Assembly: GCA_024734495.1 (NCBI GenBank)
Contig: JALMQS010000187.1
Location: 4,550,341 to 4,614,340, forward strand
Length of the DNA: 64,000 nt
Source of the DNA: Forficula auricularia
Lineage: Eukaryota; Arthropoda; Insecta; Dermaptera; Forficulidae
Direction of reading: 5' to 3'
Shown here in pieces: positions 39,220-48,898 of this stretch (position 1 is its first letter; every line of letters begins with the position of its first letter). Below the pieces are notes generated by a model. That model did no database searches, was not told the origin of the DNA, and saw nothing but the letters and a program-made list of their open reading frames with translations. Both the position numbers and the translations under genes were made by a program.

Positions 39220-40147
39220 AGCTGACGTGTTCTGATGTGGCCATCCACTTTTGTTTATGATAATGATGAGAGAAGGAGTTACACCAAAAAGGTGCAACCC
39301 CTAAAGGCCTGGGTTGGCCCCTCCATCGTGAAAAGAAGAAGAAAGAATTTTATGGGTTGGGCGGGGGTCGAAGGTATCTTGACTTGACTTTACCATACAA
39401 CCTGGCCCCTAAAATTATTTATATTCATGTAGGGGGGGGGGGGGGGTTAGTTATTGAATTTTTAGTCTTCTGGTGCCTCATTGATTATGTATATAAAATT
39501 TGGTTGAGTTTGGTAAATGGCCAAGATTTTCATTTTTTGACCCCCCCCCCATTTCAGGCATTTAGTTTTTGAATTTTTTAGACTTCTGGGGGTCCAATGA
39601 TTATGTATACAAAATTTGGTTGAGTTTGTTAAATGGCCAAGATTTTCATTTTTTGAACCCCCTCCCCCCCATTTTGGGCGGTTAGTTTTGTGTATTTTTA
39701 TACTTCTGGGGGTCCACTGATTATGTATACAAAATTTGGTTGAGTTTGCTCAAACGACCTAGATTTTTAATTTTTAACCCCCCTCCCCTTAATTTTGGGT
39801 CGATACACACCAAAATCTAATCAGCTCTTAATCTCAATGCACCAAAACTTCGTGTGAAATTTGGTTTCGATATTCACACTAGTTTTTGGGCTAGCTCGTC
39901 ACAAAAATTTGGTAACGCACAGACTAACAGACAACCAGACTAACAGACATTTTGACAAAACAATTATTATAATTTTTTCGATGTTCTCTTATTAGGGCTT
40001 TTTTGTAGACCGAAATGCCATGGTTTCGCTCAATTTTTTTAATCAAAATAGTTTCAGCCGTTTTTGAGATATTTCGAAAAAAAGAAGGAAAAAAACACTT
40101 TTTTCATGCACGATTACAATACTTGACCATACCCTATATGGTAAAGT
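39220..40147 (-). mobile_element. Second helentron-like family, copy 4
   Basis: AGCTGACGTGTTCTGATGTG at left, CCATACCCTATATGGTAAAGT at right. It has four tandem units of about 120 bp (TAGTTTTTGAATTTTTAGAC, GATTATGTATACAAAATTTG, C-run), more than in other copies. A 130-bp retrotransposon 3' end is inserted at 39249-39380. Confidence 0.7.
39249..39380 (-). mobile_element. 5'-truncated non-LTR retrotransposon 3' end
   Basis: Nearly identical to 35985-36115 (ATGATGAGAGAAGGAGTTAC, AAGGCCTGGGTTG, GAATTTTATGGG). It interrupts GGCCATCCACTT of the helentron-like element, which resumes TTGACTTTACCATAC after it. Confidence 0.75.
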
Positions 40148-40239
40148 AAAAATACATTTAGAAATCACAAAAAATGTATTTGAAATACAAATGTAAAATA
40201 CAAATAACTTCTATTTAATAACAAACAAAAAAAAAAAAA

Positions 40240-40455
40240 AACTGCAACGGATCGTTGCTAAACTTTATCCAAATTCATTTGAAATATTAATATGTTTATT
40301 CCTTTATATAAATCAGATATCACTTGCAATTTGCAGTTCATGTTGACTTTAATTCAAAAATAATGATCGATTCTCATTTAACAGCCGAGGAATAACAATT
40401 CTACATTCGATTTTTGACATTTCGGTTATTATTGGTAACCATTGGTGAAGACATG
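40240..40455 (-). mobile_element. Helentron-like satellite element, right-end fragment
   Basis: AACTGCAACGGATCGTTGCT hairpin end, then AAACTTTATCCAAATTC and one diverged satellite unit (TGATCGATTCTCATTTAACA, GACATTTCGGTTATTATT). The unit breaks off at GAAGACATGC, about 70 bp before the next finger exon. Confidence 0.6.
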
Positions 40456-40523
40456 CAAAAAAATCTTTTCACATATATTTAGAAAACTGTATAATTAATG
40501 CGAATCATTCTTTTTGTTTTCAG

Positions 40524-40672
40524 GTCCACTCCAAATGTGCGAATATTGTCAAATGATGTTCATTGGCGAAGAATTCCTAAGCAAACATCAAAAGAAATGC
40601 ATTCACGTGGCTTTACTTTCACTTTTAAAATCCAAAATGCAATTGAAAAGATCACAATCAAGTAAAAGTTAA
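40524..40672 (+). CDS. C2HC zinc-finger terminal exon
   Basis: After a TTTTTGTTTTCAG acceptor it enters in phase 1 and reads (G)PLQMCEYCQMMFIGEEFL SKHQKKCIHVALLSLL, then KSKMQLKRSQSSKS and TAA at 40670. One Cys-x2-Cys-x12-His-x3-Cys finger is followed by a basic tail. If joined to 38550-38595, the protein is 65 residues. Alternatively it is an alternative 3' exon of a larger zinc-finger gene, since its phase equals that of the finger exons at 1205 and 46597. The partner protein or DNA target is unknown. Confidence 0.6.
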
Positions 40673-40873
40673 TCTATTTATTATTTATCTATAATAGAAA
40701 ATATAATACTTTATATAAGATTGGAGTTATTTTTGGAGACGGACTGATAAAAGTGAATTAAGTGGATATGATCGATGAGGCAGTCCAAAAAAGAACGGAC
40801 ATAATAGACCTGAGTATTTGTTATGACGACATAATTGGTGATCTAAAAATTGTATAGTTAAAATATAACAATG

Positions 40874-41048
40874 GGGGGGGGGGGGGGGTCAGATAGGCTA
40901 GGCGGTAGCGCGTCATCCTGGTAACCAAGTGGACCCGGGTTCGAATCCGACTCCAGGCATTCTGCTAAAATCTGACCCCCGGGGTAGGGACAAATTTAAA
41001 AAAATAAATAGTATCGTAAATGGCTAGAAAGGCCGAAAAGCCAAAAAA
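40874..41048 (+). mobile_element. tRNA-derived SINE with 14-bp target duplication
   Basis: A-box-like AGGCTAGGCGGTAGCGCG and perfect B box GGTTCGAATCC at about 40929-40939, in a head that starts after a G-run. The tail ends GGCCGAAAAGCC plus A-run. Flanked by AAAATATAACAATG at 40860-40873 and 41049-41062. This duplication, pol III boxes and A-tail define a SINE. Confidence 0.85.
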
Positions 41049-42967
41049 AAAATATAACAATGTAAATAGATAAGTAATATATAAATAATTGTAAATAGTA
41101 AATTCGTAATTTTATTTTAGAGACTTCTGATGAAAAAAAAGGAAAAAAATAATAATGAAATAAAATAAATAAATAATAATTTATAAAAAGTTTGTATATA
41201 TATGTAGAAGTATAATTAAAGCAAAATACACATTGTTGTACTATATAAATAAATAATTATGCGCACAACCGCTTTGCGCAGGGTTTATCTGGGAGGCGAT
41301 TTGGCTAATATATATATATAAAACGAGCTGCTCCAGGCGTGCCTTCGGCACGCTCTCTACAGTTCGGCCCTCCTGGCAGGTGGCCCTGGCGGGCAGCGTC
41401 TCGGCATGTGATTATTAGGTCTCCAAAATTCATTTAAAAAAAGCTCCATTCCCAAAAAAAGGGGGATTCGGATTACAAAAAAATCTTGAAATTATTTTTT
41501 AGATATTTGCAAATAAATAATCCACAGTCTTCTAAAGAGTAAATGTACAAAAAATCTAAAAGTTTCTATATTTTGTCCCCCCCCCCCCCCTTTCGCTCCC
41601 ATACAGTCAATTTTGATAGTTGATTTTTACAGGAATAGTTTCTTAAAGTAATAAAGAATAACTCTACAAAATTTGATCAAGATAGGAGAGAGTTTTAATT
41701 TTTGCCCCCACTCACATTTTGGATAGTTGGGAGTCCAATTCCAAAAAATCCTGAAATTACTTTTTAGATATTTGTATTTAGAATTCTCACTCATCATCAA
41801 AACAGCCAGAACCACTGGACATAGAAACATGAAATTTGGAGAGGATATTATATCTATGACATAGGGGCTCACTAAGAAAGGATTTTTCGAAATTCGACCC
41901 CTAAGGGGTCAAAGGGTGCAAAGTGTGTTTTCACTGATTATGCGATATCTCTTAAGGACGATAAAATATCTACTAGCTTTTTACTTATAAAAATACTAAA
42001 TTAAAATATCTAAAAACTAATTTCAGGATTTTTTGAAATTTGACCCCTAAAGGGGTCAAAAGGGGCAAAATATCTTTGCAATGTGTTTACACTAATTATG
42101 CATTTTCAATTAAGAACGATAAGATATCTACTTGATTTTTACTTAATAAAATTCTAAATACAAATATCTAAAAAGTAATTTCAGGATTTTTTTGAAATTC
42201 GACTCCCAACTATCCAAAATGTGAGTGGGGGCAAAAATTAAAACTCCCTCCTATCTTGATCAAATTTTGTAGAGTTATTCTTTATTACTTTAAGAAACTA
42301 TTCCTGTAAAAATCAACTATCAAAATTGACTGTATGGGTGCGAAGAGGGGAGGGGAGGGGCAAAATATAGAAATTTTTAGATTTTTTTGTACATTTACTC
42401 TTTAGAAAATTGAGAGTTATTTATTTGCAAATATCTAAAAAATAATTTCAACCTCCCAAAATGTGAGTGGGGGCAAAAAATTAATACTCTCACCGATATA
42501 GATCAAATTTTGTAATGTTAGTTTTTAAGACTATATAAAATGTATGCTGTAAAAATCAATAGTCAAAATGATTGCGTGAGGGTGAAAGAGGGGGCAAAAT
42601 TTTACAAATATAAATTACAGACCTAATAAGCACATGCCGAGACGCCGCCCGCCAGGGCAGGGACGGATTTCCCACTAGGCACACTAGGCGGCAGCGCCTC
42701 TGTGGCATAATTACAAAATTTTATAATAAAGAAATTTTAAAAAATAATTTTTTTATTCATTTTTATGTAATTTTATTCCTATTTTAAAAGTAAGAAAAAA
42801 AGACTCGTTATTTAAATTGTGCAGTAAAAATTAGTGTTTAATTTTGTTTATATATATTGTTTTTATTTCAAAAAGATTAAAACTATTTTGATAAAAAAAA
42901 AAAAAATAGACAAAAACACTAATTTTTTCCTTGCCGATTATTTAGATTTTAATTTTCTTTATTTTCT

Positions 42968-43290
42968 TTGAAAGACGGACTGTTAAGCGAAATAAAAGTG
43001 GGTTATAATGAAAGCCAGCCCATAAATTATTTACTTTTATTCAATTTCCGACGTTCTGGAGACTTTTTTCTCTCCTTCTTCAGGGTATTGAATAGTTATT
43101 GATGGGTGAGTATAACTCGGTTCCCATTTGTCTCTCTTGTAAATTACAAGTTGTAATATTGTTTCTATCACTGAAAGGAGAGACAAATGGGAACCGAGTT
43201 ATACTCACCCATCAATAACTATTCAATACCCTGAAGAAGGAGAGGAAAAAAGTCTCCGAAACGTCGGAAATTGAATAAAAGTAACGGTGA
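42968..43290. repeat. Palindromic repeat with paired hammerhead-like motifs
   Basis: ACTTTTATTCAATTTCCGAC...GAGTATAACTCGGTTCCCAT is repeated inverted around about 43150. Both arms contain the CTGAAGAAGGAG...GAAACGTCGG signature (43046-43091 minus, decayed; 43227-43269 plus). Confidence 0.7.
43227..43269 (+). ncRNA. Hammerhead-ribozyme-like motif
   Basis: ATACC, CTGAAGA, A, GGAGA...TCTCC (loop GGAAAAAAG), GAAAC, GTC, GGAA. Stem I only 2 bp. Confidence 0.4.
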
Positions 43291-44000
43291 TCAAATAAAA
43301 GTTAAAGACTTAATAGAGGAGTTCGCAATGGTTAAAAGTAGGAGGAAACCAATGTAAGGAAACATAATAAAGACTTCCCAAAGTAGAAAACATTGATACG
43401 TTAGTTTATTTTTGTTAATTTTTCTTTTTATTCAAGTATTTCAATAATAATGTATTTTTTAGTTTGTAAAAGAATAGACCTTTTCAAATGTAATTAAAAT
43501 TAAAAAAGTAACTCTCGGTGTTTTTATGAACACCCGTTTATGGACTCGTTATATTTAGTTTTTTTATTTAAATAATGACTTTGGCACAGATGTGACATGT
43601 TTCAAGGGGGCGGCAGTCAGAATAGTGCCTAGGGGCGAAATATTTATAAATCCGTCCCTGCGCCAGGGCCACCTGCCCGAAGGGGCGAGCTGTAGAGGGC
43701 GTGCCGAAGGCACTCCTGGAGCAGCTCGTGATATGTATGTACTTATATCAACAAATTTTTGCAAATCATTACTACATTATAATTCCGCTGAGAATGATAC
43801 ACAATATATTATTGTTACTGCCACTGAAAGAGGAGACAGAGGGGAATGCCGCATTGGATTTCCTTCACTTACTTTTCAAAGTGAGTAGAATATTATTGAT
43901 TAAAAAATTGTATATAATTATATATTAATTGTATTTATAAAAAAAAAATTGTGATGATCTAGTTTGTAATGATGGCCAAATCCTATTTTAATTAATTATA

Positions 44001-44041
44001 GACCCTGAAGAAGGAGGGAATAGCCTCCGAAACGTCGGTTT
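44001..44041 (+). ncRNA. Hammerhead-ribozyme-like motif
   Basis: GACC, CTGAAGA, A, GGAGG-GAATAG-CCTCC, GAAAC, GTC, GGTT. Stem I 4 bp, stem II 5 bp. This copy is not obviously part of a palindrome. Confidence 0.5.
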
Positions 44042-44213
44042 TATGAATAAAAAAGATAGTGTAAATTATCTTCTTCTTGTTTTTGGACTGCCTCATCGAT
44101 ATCCACTTAATAATACTTTATTGTGTTAGAATTCTACTAGAAAATCAGCAAGAATCATCAAATGAATGATTTCAAATGACGTCAAGGCCTACACAAAGCT
44201 TATTCTATGAAGC

Positions 44214-44686
44214 ATGCGCGAATCCAGGGGGGGGGCGATGGGGCGACCGCCCCCCCAAAGCATTGGAGATCAACATTTTTTATGTTTATTTAAAAATTTT
44301 TTTATAACATTAAATTATTAAATTAATTTTAAAATTGAAAATAAAGTGTATGTGGGGGCGTCGTCTCTGACCCCCCCCCCGCTTGGACAATTCGATCGCG
44401 ACACACTTTCGAGATAAAAAGCAGATCTTATATACATCGGCCACCCCTGAACTATATAGTTCAATTGAACTAGTTCCATATAATGAACGAACTATAAAAG
44501 AACTATTCCCTAAAAAGAACGATTTTTCCCATCTCTATTAAAAATGTTGACAAAGGAAATGAATTTAAAAATATAATGCTCTTTTTATTTAGTTTGAGAT
44601 AGGATCCATTTTTCATTAAGGGGGGGGGGGGTAAACTCAGTGGCTGCCGACCGCCCCCCCCCCAAATCAGAGGTCTAGATCCCGTG
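44214..44686. mobile_element. hAT MITE (CATGCGCGAATCCAGG)
   Basis: Ends CATGCGCGAATCCAGG and CTAGATCCCGTG with exact duplication CTATGAAG (44206-44213, 44687-44694). Same family as 37226-37519 but longer: it carries about 180 bp of extra DNA (AACTATATAGTTCAATTGAA onward) before the right end. Confidence 0.8.
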
Positions 44687-45112
44687 CTATGAAGGGGGGG
44701 TTATTTAGTTCAAAACGATCCTCAGGCTCTCCCTTTATTTCATTAGCAAACGTCCTTTCTATCCAAAGGTTGGGGGGCTGAACATACCGGGTGAGTTTTT
44801 TTTATCTTGAGACAGTGTTATAACTCGAAAAAAGTCCATTATATGAATAAAAGTTTATTTATATCAGGGGAGAAATTAAACTAAGCTATTGTTTGTCTAC
44901 CTGGAACAAGCTTTCAAGGCTATTTCGAGGTAAAGTTCTGTTTTTTAAATGGAAACCTATATGTTTCTAGTACATATTTAATCAATAAGATCTCGAAAAA
45001 AAATACTAATAATTATTTTTAACAAATCATTCAATTTAATTATCAAATAATAATGATAAAATATTTAATTATTAAATAAATAATTTAATAATTAATAATA
45101 ATAAATATACAC

Positions 45113-45415
45113 GGGAAAACATTAAGGGATAGAATCCGCAGCAATGATCTAAGGGAACTAAGCGGAATCCAAGATATAGTGGAATGGATCGATGTGAGAA
45201 AGAGAGGATGGGGGAACATGTGGAACGAATGACGGATGACCGCCTTGCAAAAATCGTGAAGGAAAATCGCCCACGTGGCACACGGAGCAGAGGGCGGCCG
45301 AAAAAAGATGGAAGGATGTCGCAGCAAGAAACTAACGTCTTTATTCTTTTTTTCTTATTGGAAGAACAGGCGAAAGCCTATAGAGAAGATGAAGAAGAAG
45401 AAGAAGAAGAAGAAT
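45113..45415 (+). mobile_element. 5'-truncated non-LTR retrotransposon with (GAA)n tail
   Basis: Encodes the extreme C-terminus of an RT protein: DRIRSNDLRELSGIQDIVEW, HVERMTDDRLAKIVKENRPR, GTRSRGRPKK. It ends in GAAGAAGAAGAAGAAGAA. ATAATTAATAA-like sequence flanks both sides as the target duplication. Same clade as 47839-48866. Confidence 0.8.
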
Positions 45416-45771
45416 AATTAATAACTTAATAATTTTGCGACTATGTTCTGTGACATTCCAGAGTGTATTGCAAGTTTTTGAATGAATTCCATTTCCAATT
45501 TCCTTATTTTTGCCTGTTTCAGTTTCTTCGTAACCTTTACATTTCTTGTTTTTTTTTAACAGATTTACAACACGATTAAATGGAGGTTGAGAGGGTGTAT
45601 TCTTATCAGGAAAATGCTCGGCATCCATTTCAATGGCAGCCCCATAATAATACTTCTTTTACATTCACCATAAATTAAGACCATTTCAATTCTGTTTTTA
45701 ACAAAAAATGCTCCATCTTTATTATGGTAATACACTGGATTGACACGAGAAATAAACTTTTTTAAACTCAA
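45341..45771 (-). pseudogene. DUF4817-type HTH transposon ORF, best-preserved copy
   Basis: Minus strand: RIEMVLIYGECKRS, then after a frame change MDAEHFPDKNTPSQPPFNRV, VNLLKKNKKCKGYEETETGK and a C-terminal segment. The EMVLIYGEC...AERFPD...FYRVV order is that of DUF4817 in insect transposon proteins. There are at least one frameshift and no catalytic domain. Confidence 0.65.
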
Positions 45772-46386
45772 GAATTTTAAATAGATCTATTAAGTAGAAA
45801 ATAATCTCTTAAATCTGTGTATAATGAAGTTTTAAGATCATTATAAACACTTATTTTCATTGTTGTGACTTTTCGATTTAATAAATATTTATTTAATAAT
45901 TAATTATTTGATCATTATTATTTGATAATTAAGTTGAATAATTGTTAAAAATAATTATTAGGTTTTTTTTTTGAGTTCTAATTGATTTAATATTTTTTAT
46001 TATTTGATGTTGTATAAAAAAATAGTTCTAATAAAAGTTGTTCAGTTTTTTTTTCTAGATTCAGAATATGTACAGAAACATATAGGTTCCCATTTAAAAA
46101 ACAGAACTTGACCTCGAAATAACCATGAAAGCTTGTTCTAGGTCGATAAACAATAGCGTAAACTTTTATTTGAAACTTTTTTATATAAAGCACTGTTTGT
46201 GAGTTATAAGACTGTCTCAAGATAAAAAACTCACCTGGTATATATATAATAAATTTATTTATTCGCATTCAGTAGCGGAATTTGTAGTTTTCATTAACCT
46301 TGAGCTACCTTTGCTTCAATTCAGCATTGAGTTCGTCTACTAAGTCTTCAAAAGTGAAGAAAAAATTAAATTGATAATTACTAACC

Positions 46387-46405
46387 ATGTCTTCATACAT
46401 TCAAG
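46387..46405 (+). CDS. Possible first exon of the zinc-finger gene
   Basis: ACC-ATG TCT TCA TAC ATT CAA G, then GTGTCG as donor. The leftover base gives the correct phase for the acceptor at 46596. The donor is weak and the exon very short, so this is only a candidate. Confidence 0.2.
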
Positions 46406-46596
46406 GTGTCGATGACTTTGCTGTCTCAATAACAAATTATGTAGTATTGTTTTCTGTAATATACGATATAAGCAATTCAATTTCAATTCCTCAGAAGAAT
46501 ACTAACAAATATTAATACCTAAATAATTATATTTCCAGAAATTTAGAATACGAGATCCAGTGGCTATTTTACTGATTATTTGTTTTTATTTTCTAG

Positions 46597-47597
46597 GTCA
46601 TTCTGCAAGTGAAGTTGAGAATAACCAATCATCAGACGATTATTTCTGCGACAAGTGTTTATCTGGATTCCTGACATCATCGGATTATGAGAAGCATTTG
46701 CACGAGCACCATCCAAACGATATTCTCTTCCAGAAATCCAGTTTTAATAATACCGAAAACCCCTTTCCATGTATTCATTGTCCGAAAAAGTTTTCTTATA
46801 AAAGTAAATTGACCCGGCATTTACGAACTCATACAGGCGAGAAGCCCATCAGCTGTACACTCTGTCCAAAGAAATTTACCGTTAAAGAGAGCTTAACTAG
46901 ACATTTACGAACTCATACGGAGGAGAAGCCTTTCGATTGTCCACACTGCCCTAAGAAGTTTTCTGAAAACGGTTCATTGACTAAACATATACGAACTCAT
47001 ACTGGAGAGAAGCTCTACGGTTGTCCGCACTGCACTAAGATGTTTTCCCAAACAAGTCATTTGTCTACGCATTTACGCATACACACGGGAAAGAAGCCGT
47101 TCAGTTGTACATACTGTTCAAAGAAATTTTCTGACAAAAGTACTTTGACAAAACATTTACGAACTCACACTGGCGAGAAGCCATTTAGTTGTATTCACTG
47201 TCCAAAGACGTTTTCGGACACAAGTACTTTGAATAAACATTTACGATTTCATTTGGGGGAGAAACCCTTGAGCTGTACATATTGCCCAAAGAAGTTTTCC
47301 GAAAAAAGTCATTTGACTGCACATTTTCGGACACATACAGGGGAGAAGCCGTTCAGTTGTACATACTGCACAAAGAAATTTTCTGACAAAAGTACTTTGA
47401 CTAAACATTTACGAATTCATACTGGCGACAAGTCCTTCTGTTGTACGCAATGCCCGAAAAAGTATTATCAAAAAACTAGCTTGGATAGTCATTTAAGAAC
47501 TCATACGGGTGAAAAGCCCTTCATTTGTACACACTGCCCAAAGAAGTATTCGGAAAAAAGTACTTTGAACAAACATTTACGAACACATACGAGCTAA
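46597..47597 (+). CDS. Multi-C2H2 zinc-finger protein, terminal exon
   Basis: It enters after TTTTATTTTCTAG in phase 1 and ends TAA at 47595. It starts HSASEVENNQSSDDYFCDKC, a first finger similar to that at 1205-1683 (GFL..S.Y..H..EHHP). Then ten canonical Cys-x2-Cys-x12-His-x3-His fingers follow at 28-residue spacing, joined by TGEKP linkers (variants TEEKP, TGKKP, LGEKP, TGDKS). Fingers 5, 6, 8 and 10 share KKFSDKSTLTKHLRTH with few changes, evidence of recent internal duplication. Predicted nuclear DNA-binding protein; no effector domain (BTB, ZAD, KRAB) is visible in this exon. A frame from ATG 46560 exists but starts in the polypyrimidine tract. AATAAA at 47695-47700. Confidence 0.85.
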
Positions 47598-47838
47598 ATA
47601 TCGTTCAGTTTTACACACATATATAGCTTACTGTGATTAATTTTAATTAAAATTATTTTCATTGATATAAAATAATTAGTTTAGTTGACAAATTAATAAA
47701 ACTACGGACCTCTTGATATTTCAGGTAAAAGTATATGAATGCTAGCAGAATTGTATATAGGTCTACAAAATTCTTATTATTTATATCTTGGATGAATATC
47801 TTATTAATTTAAATATTCAAATTTTTAATAATAATTTT

Positions 47839-48866
47839 CTTTTTCTTCTTCTTATTCTTCTGTATAGGTGCGAACACCTGTTTCAACAACATATTACATT
47901 CAGTCATCAGGGTCATAACTCTCTTTCCATCGTTTTTTTTTTGGTCTTCCACGGCTACTGACTCCCTCGGGACGGTGTTTTGTCAATATTTTCGGGAGAC
48001 GGTCGTCTTGCATTCTGTCTACATGGGCAGTCCAGCATCTTCTTCTTACATGAACCCAATCGACTATGTCCTGAAGACCGCTTATTTGCCTAAGGTGTTC
48101 GCTCCGGATTTTGTCATGTAGGGTCTTCGAATGGATGGCTCTTACAACTCTCATCTCAGTTGTCCGGAGAAGCTGCTTTGTAACGGTTGTGTCTGCCCTG
48201 GATTCAGCCCCATATGTTATTATCGGGCGAACACAGGTCTTATATATCCTAATTTTACTATCGACAGACATAAACTTATTTTTCCAGACTAGATTGGATA
48301 GACAGGCCGAAATTTTTGCTCCTTTGATGACTTGCGAAGTTACTTCTTCCTTAAGGTTTCGTCTGCTAGAAATCTGAACTCCCAGATAGTTCAAGCTTGG
48401 GGCTTGTTCTATTGGACTGTTGTTGATGAGTAAGTTACACCTAAGGGAAGCTTTTGCAATCGCCATGCATTTGAAGGTCCTCTTCGCACTCTGCAATCAG
48501 GACCGCGTCGTCAGCATAGCAGACCGCTGGCAAAGTGGTCTCCCCCAATTTGTAGCCAAGGTGTTCGGGTAGATTTTTGATAATATCGTGCATGATCACG
48601 TTGAAGAGCATAGGACTCAATGAATCTCCCTGTCTTACTCCACTGAAGATGCTAATAGGTTTTGTTCTCTTCGCTATTGGATTTGATGTAAATCGTGTTA
48701 CCGGTGTTTAGATCTTGGATAATTTTCAAAATTCTTGGAGGAACGCCTCGCTTGAGAAGGCACTCCGTAACATCCTGTAACCTTACATGATCAAAGGCTT
48801 TGGAGAGATAGACAAAGCAAAGATATGCTGGCCTGTTAAACTCTATTGTCTTTTCAACCAGTTGTC
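47839..48866 (-). mobile_element. 5'-truncated non-LTR retrotransposon with target duplication
   Basis: Flanked by AATAATAATTTT at 47827-47838 and 48867-48878. The minus strand carries the RT palm (VCYADDAVLIAECE near 48500 and an upstream SPMLFNVIMHDII block), then a frame from 48496 to 47900: SLNYLGVQISSRRNLKEEVT, IRIYKTCVRPIITYGAESRA, HVDRMQDDRLPKILTKHRPE, GRPKKKRW. It ends in a GAA/GAAA-rich tail at 47839-47865. Confidence 0.85.
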
Positions 48867-48898
48867 AATAATAATTTTGAATTACTTAAATCATTCCA

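Larger units (their letters stand above)
42658..43660. mobile_element. hAT element (CAGGGACGGATTT) nested in the fold-back
   Basis: CAGGGACGGATTT and AAATCCGTCCCTG ends with exact 8-bp duplication CGCCAGGG (42650-42657, 43661-43668). No transposase frame. It carries a palindromic hammerhead-containing repeat at about 42968-43290. Confidence 0.85.
41323..43729. mobile_element. Fold-back element with GC-rich TIRs (ACGAGCTGCTCCAGG)
   Basis: ACGAGCTGCTCCAGGCGTGC at left, complement at 43710-43729, with CGTGCCTTCGGCACG hairpins inside each TIR and GCGGGCAGCGTCTCGGCATG further in. Long inner arms: 41600-41790 complements 42180-42350 (GACTCCCAACTATCCAAAAT, GTAGAGTTATTCTTTATTAC). The right arm is split by the hAT at 42658-43660. 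Confidence 0.85.
44786..46239. mobile_element. ACCGGGTGAG long-TIR DNA transposon, copy 4
   Basis: ACCGGGTGAGTTTTTTTTAT at left; ACTCACCTGGT at right (one change). It contains a minus-strand HTH ORF relic and a nested 5'-truncated retrotransposon at 45113-45415. Confidence 0.8.

Noticed and set aside
40905..40980. Functional tRNA gene
   Set aside because: The B box is good but the acceptor stem does not pair, and A-tail plus 14-bp duplication show a SINE.
45184..45417. 77-aa frame with acidic tail as a gene
   Set aside because: It is the C-terminus of a non-LTR RT read through its (GAA)n tail.
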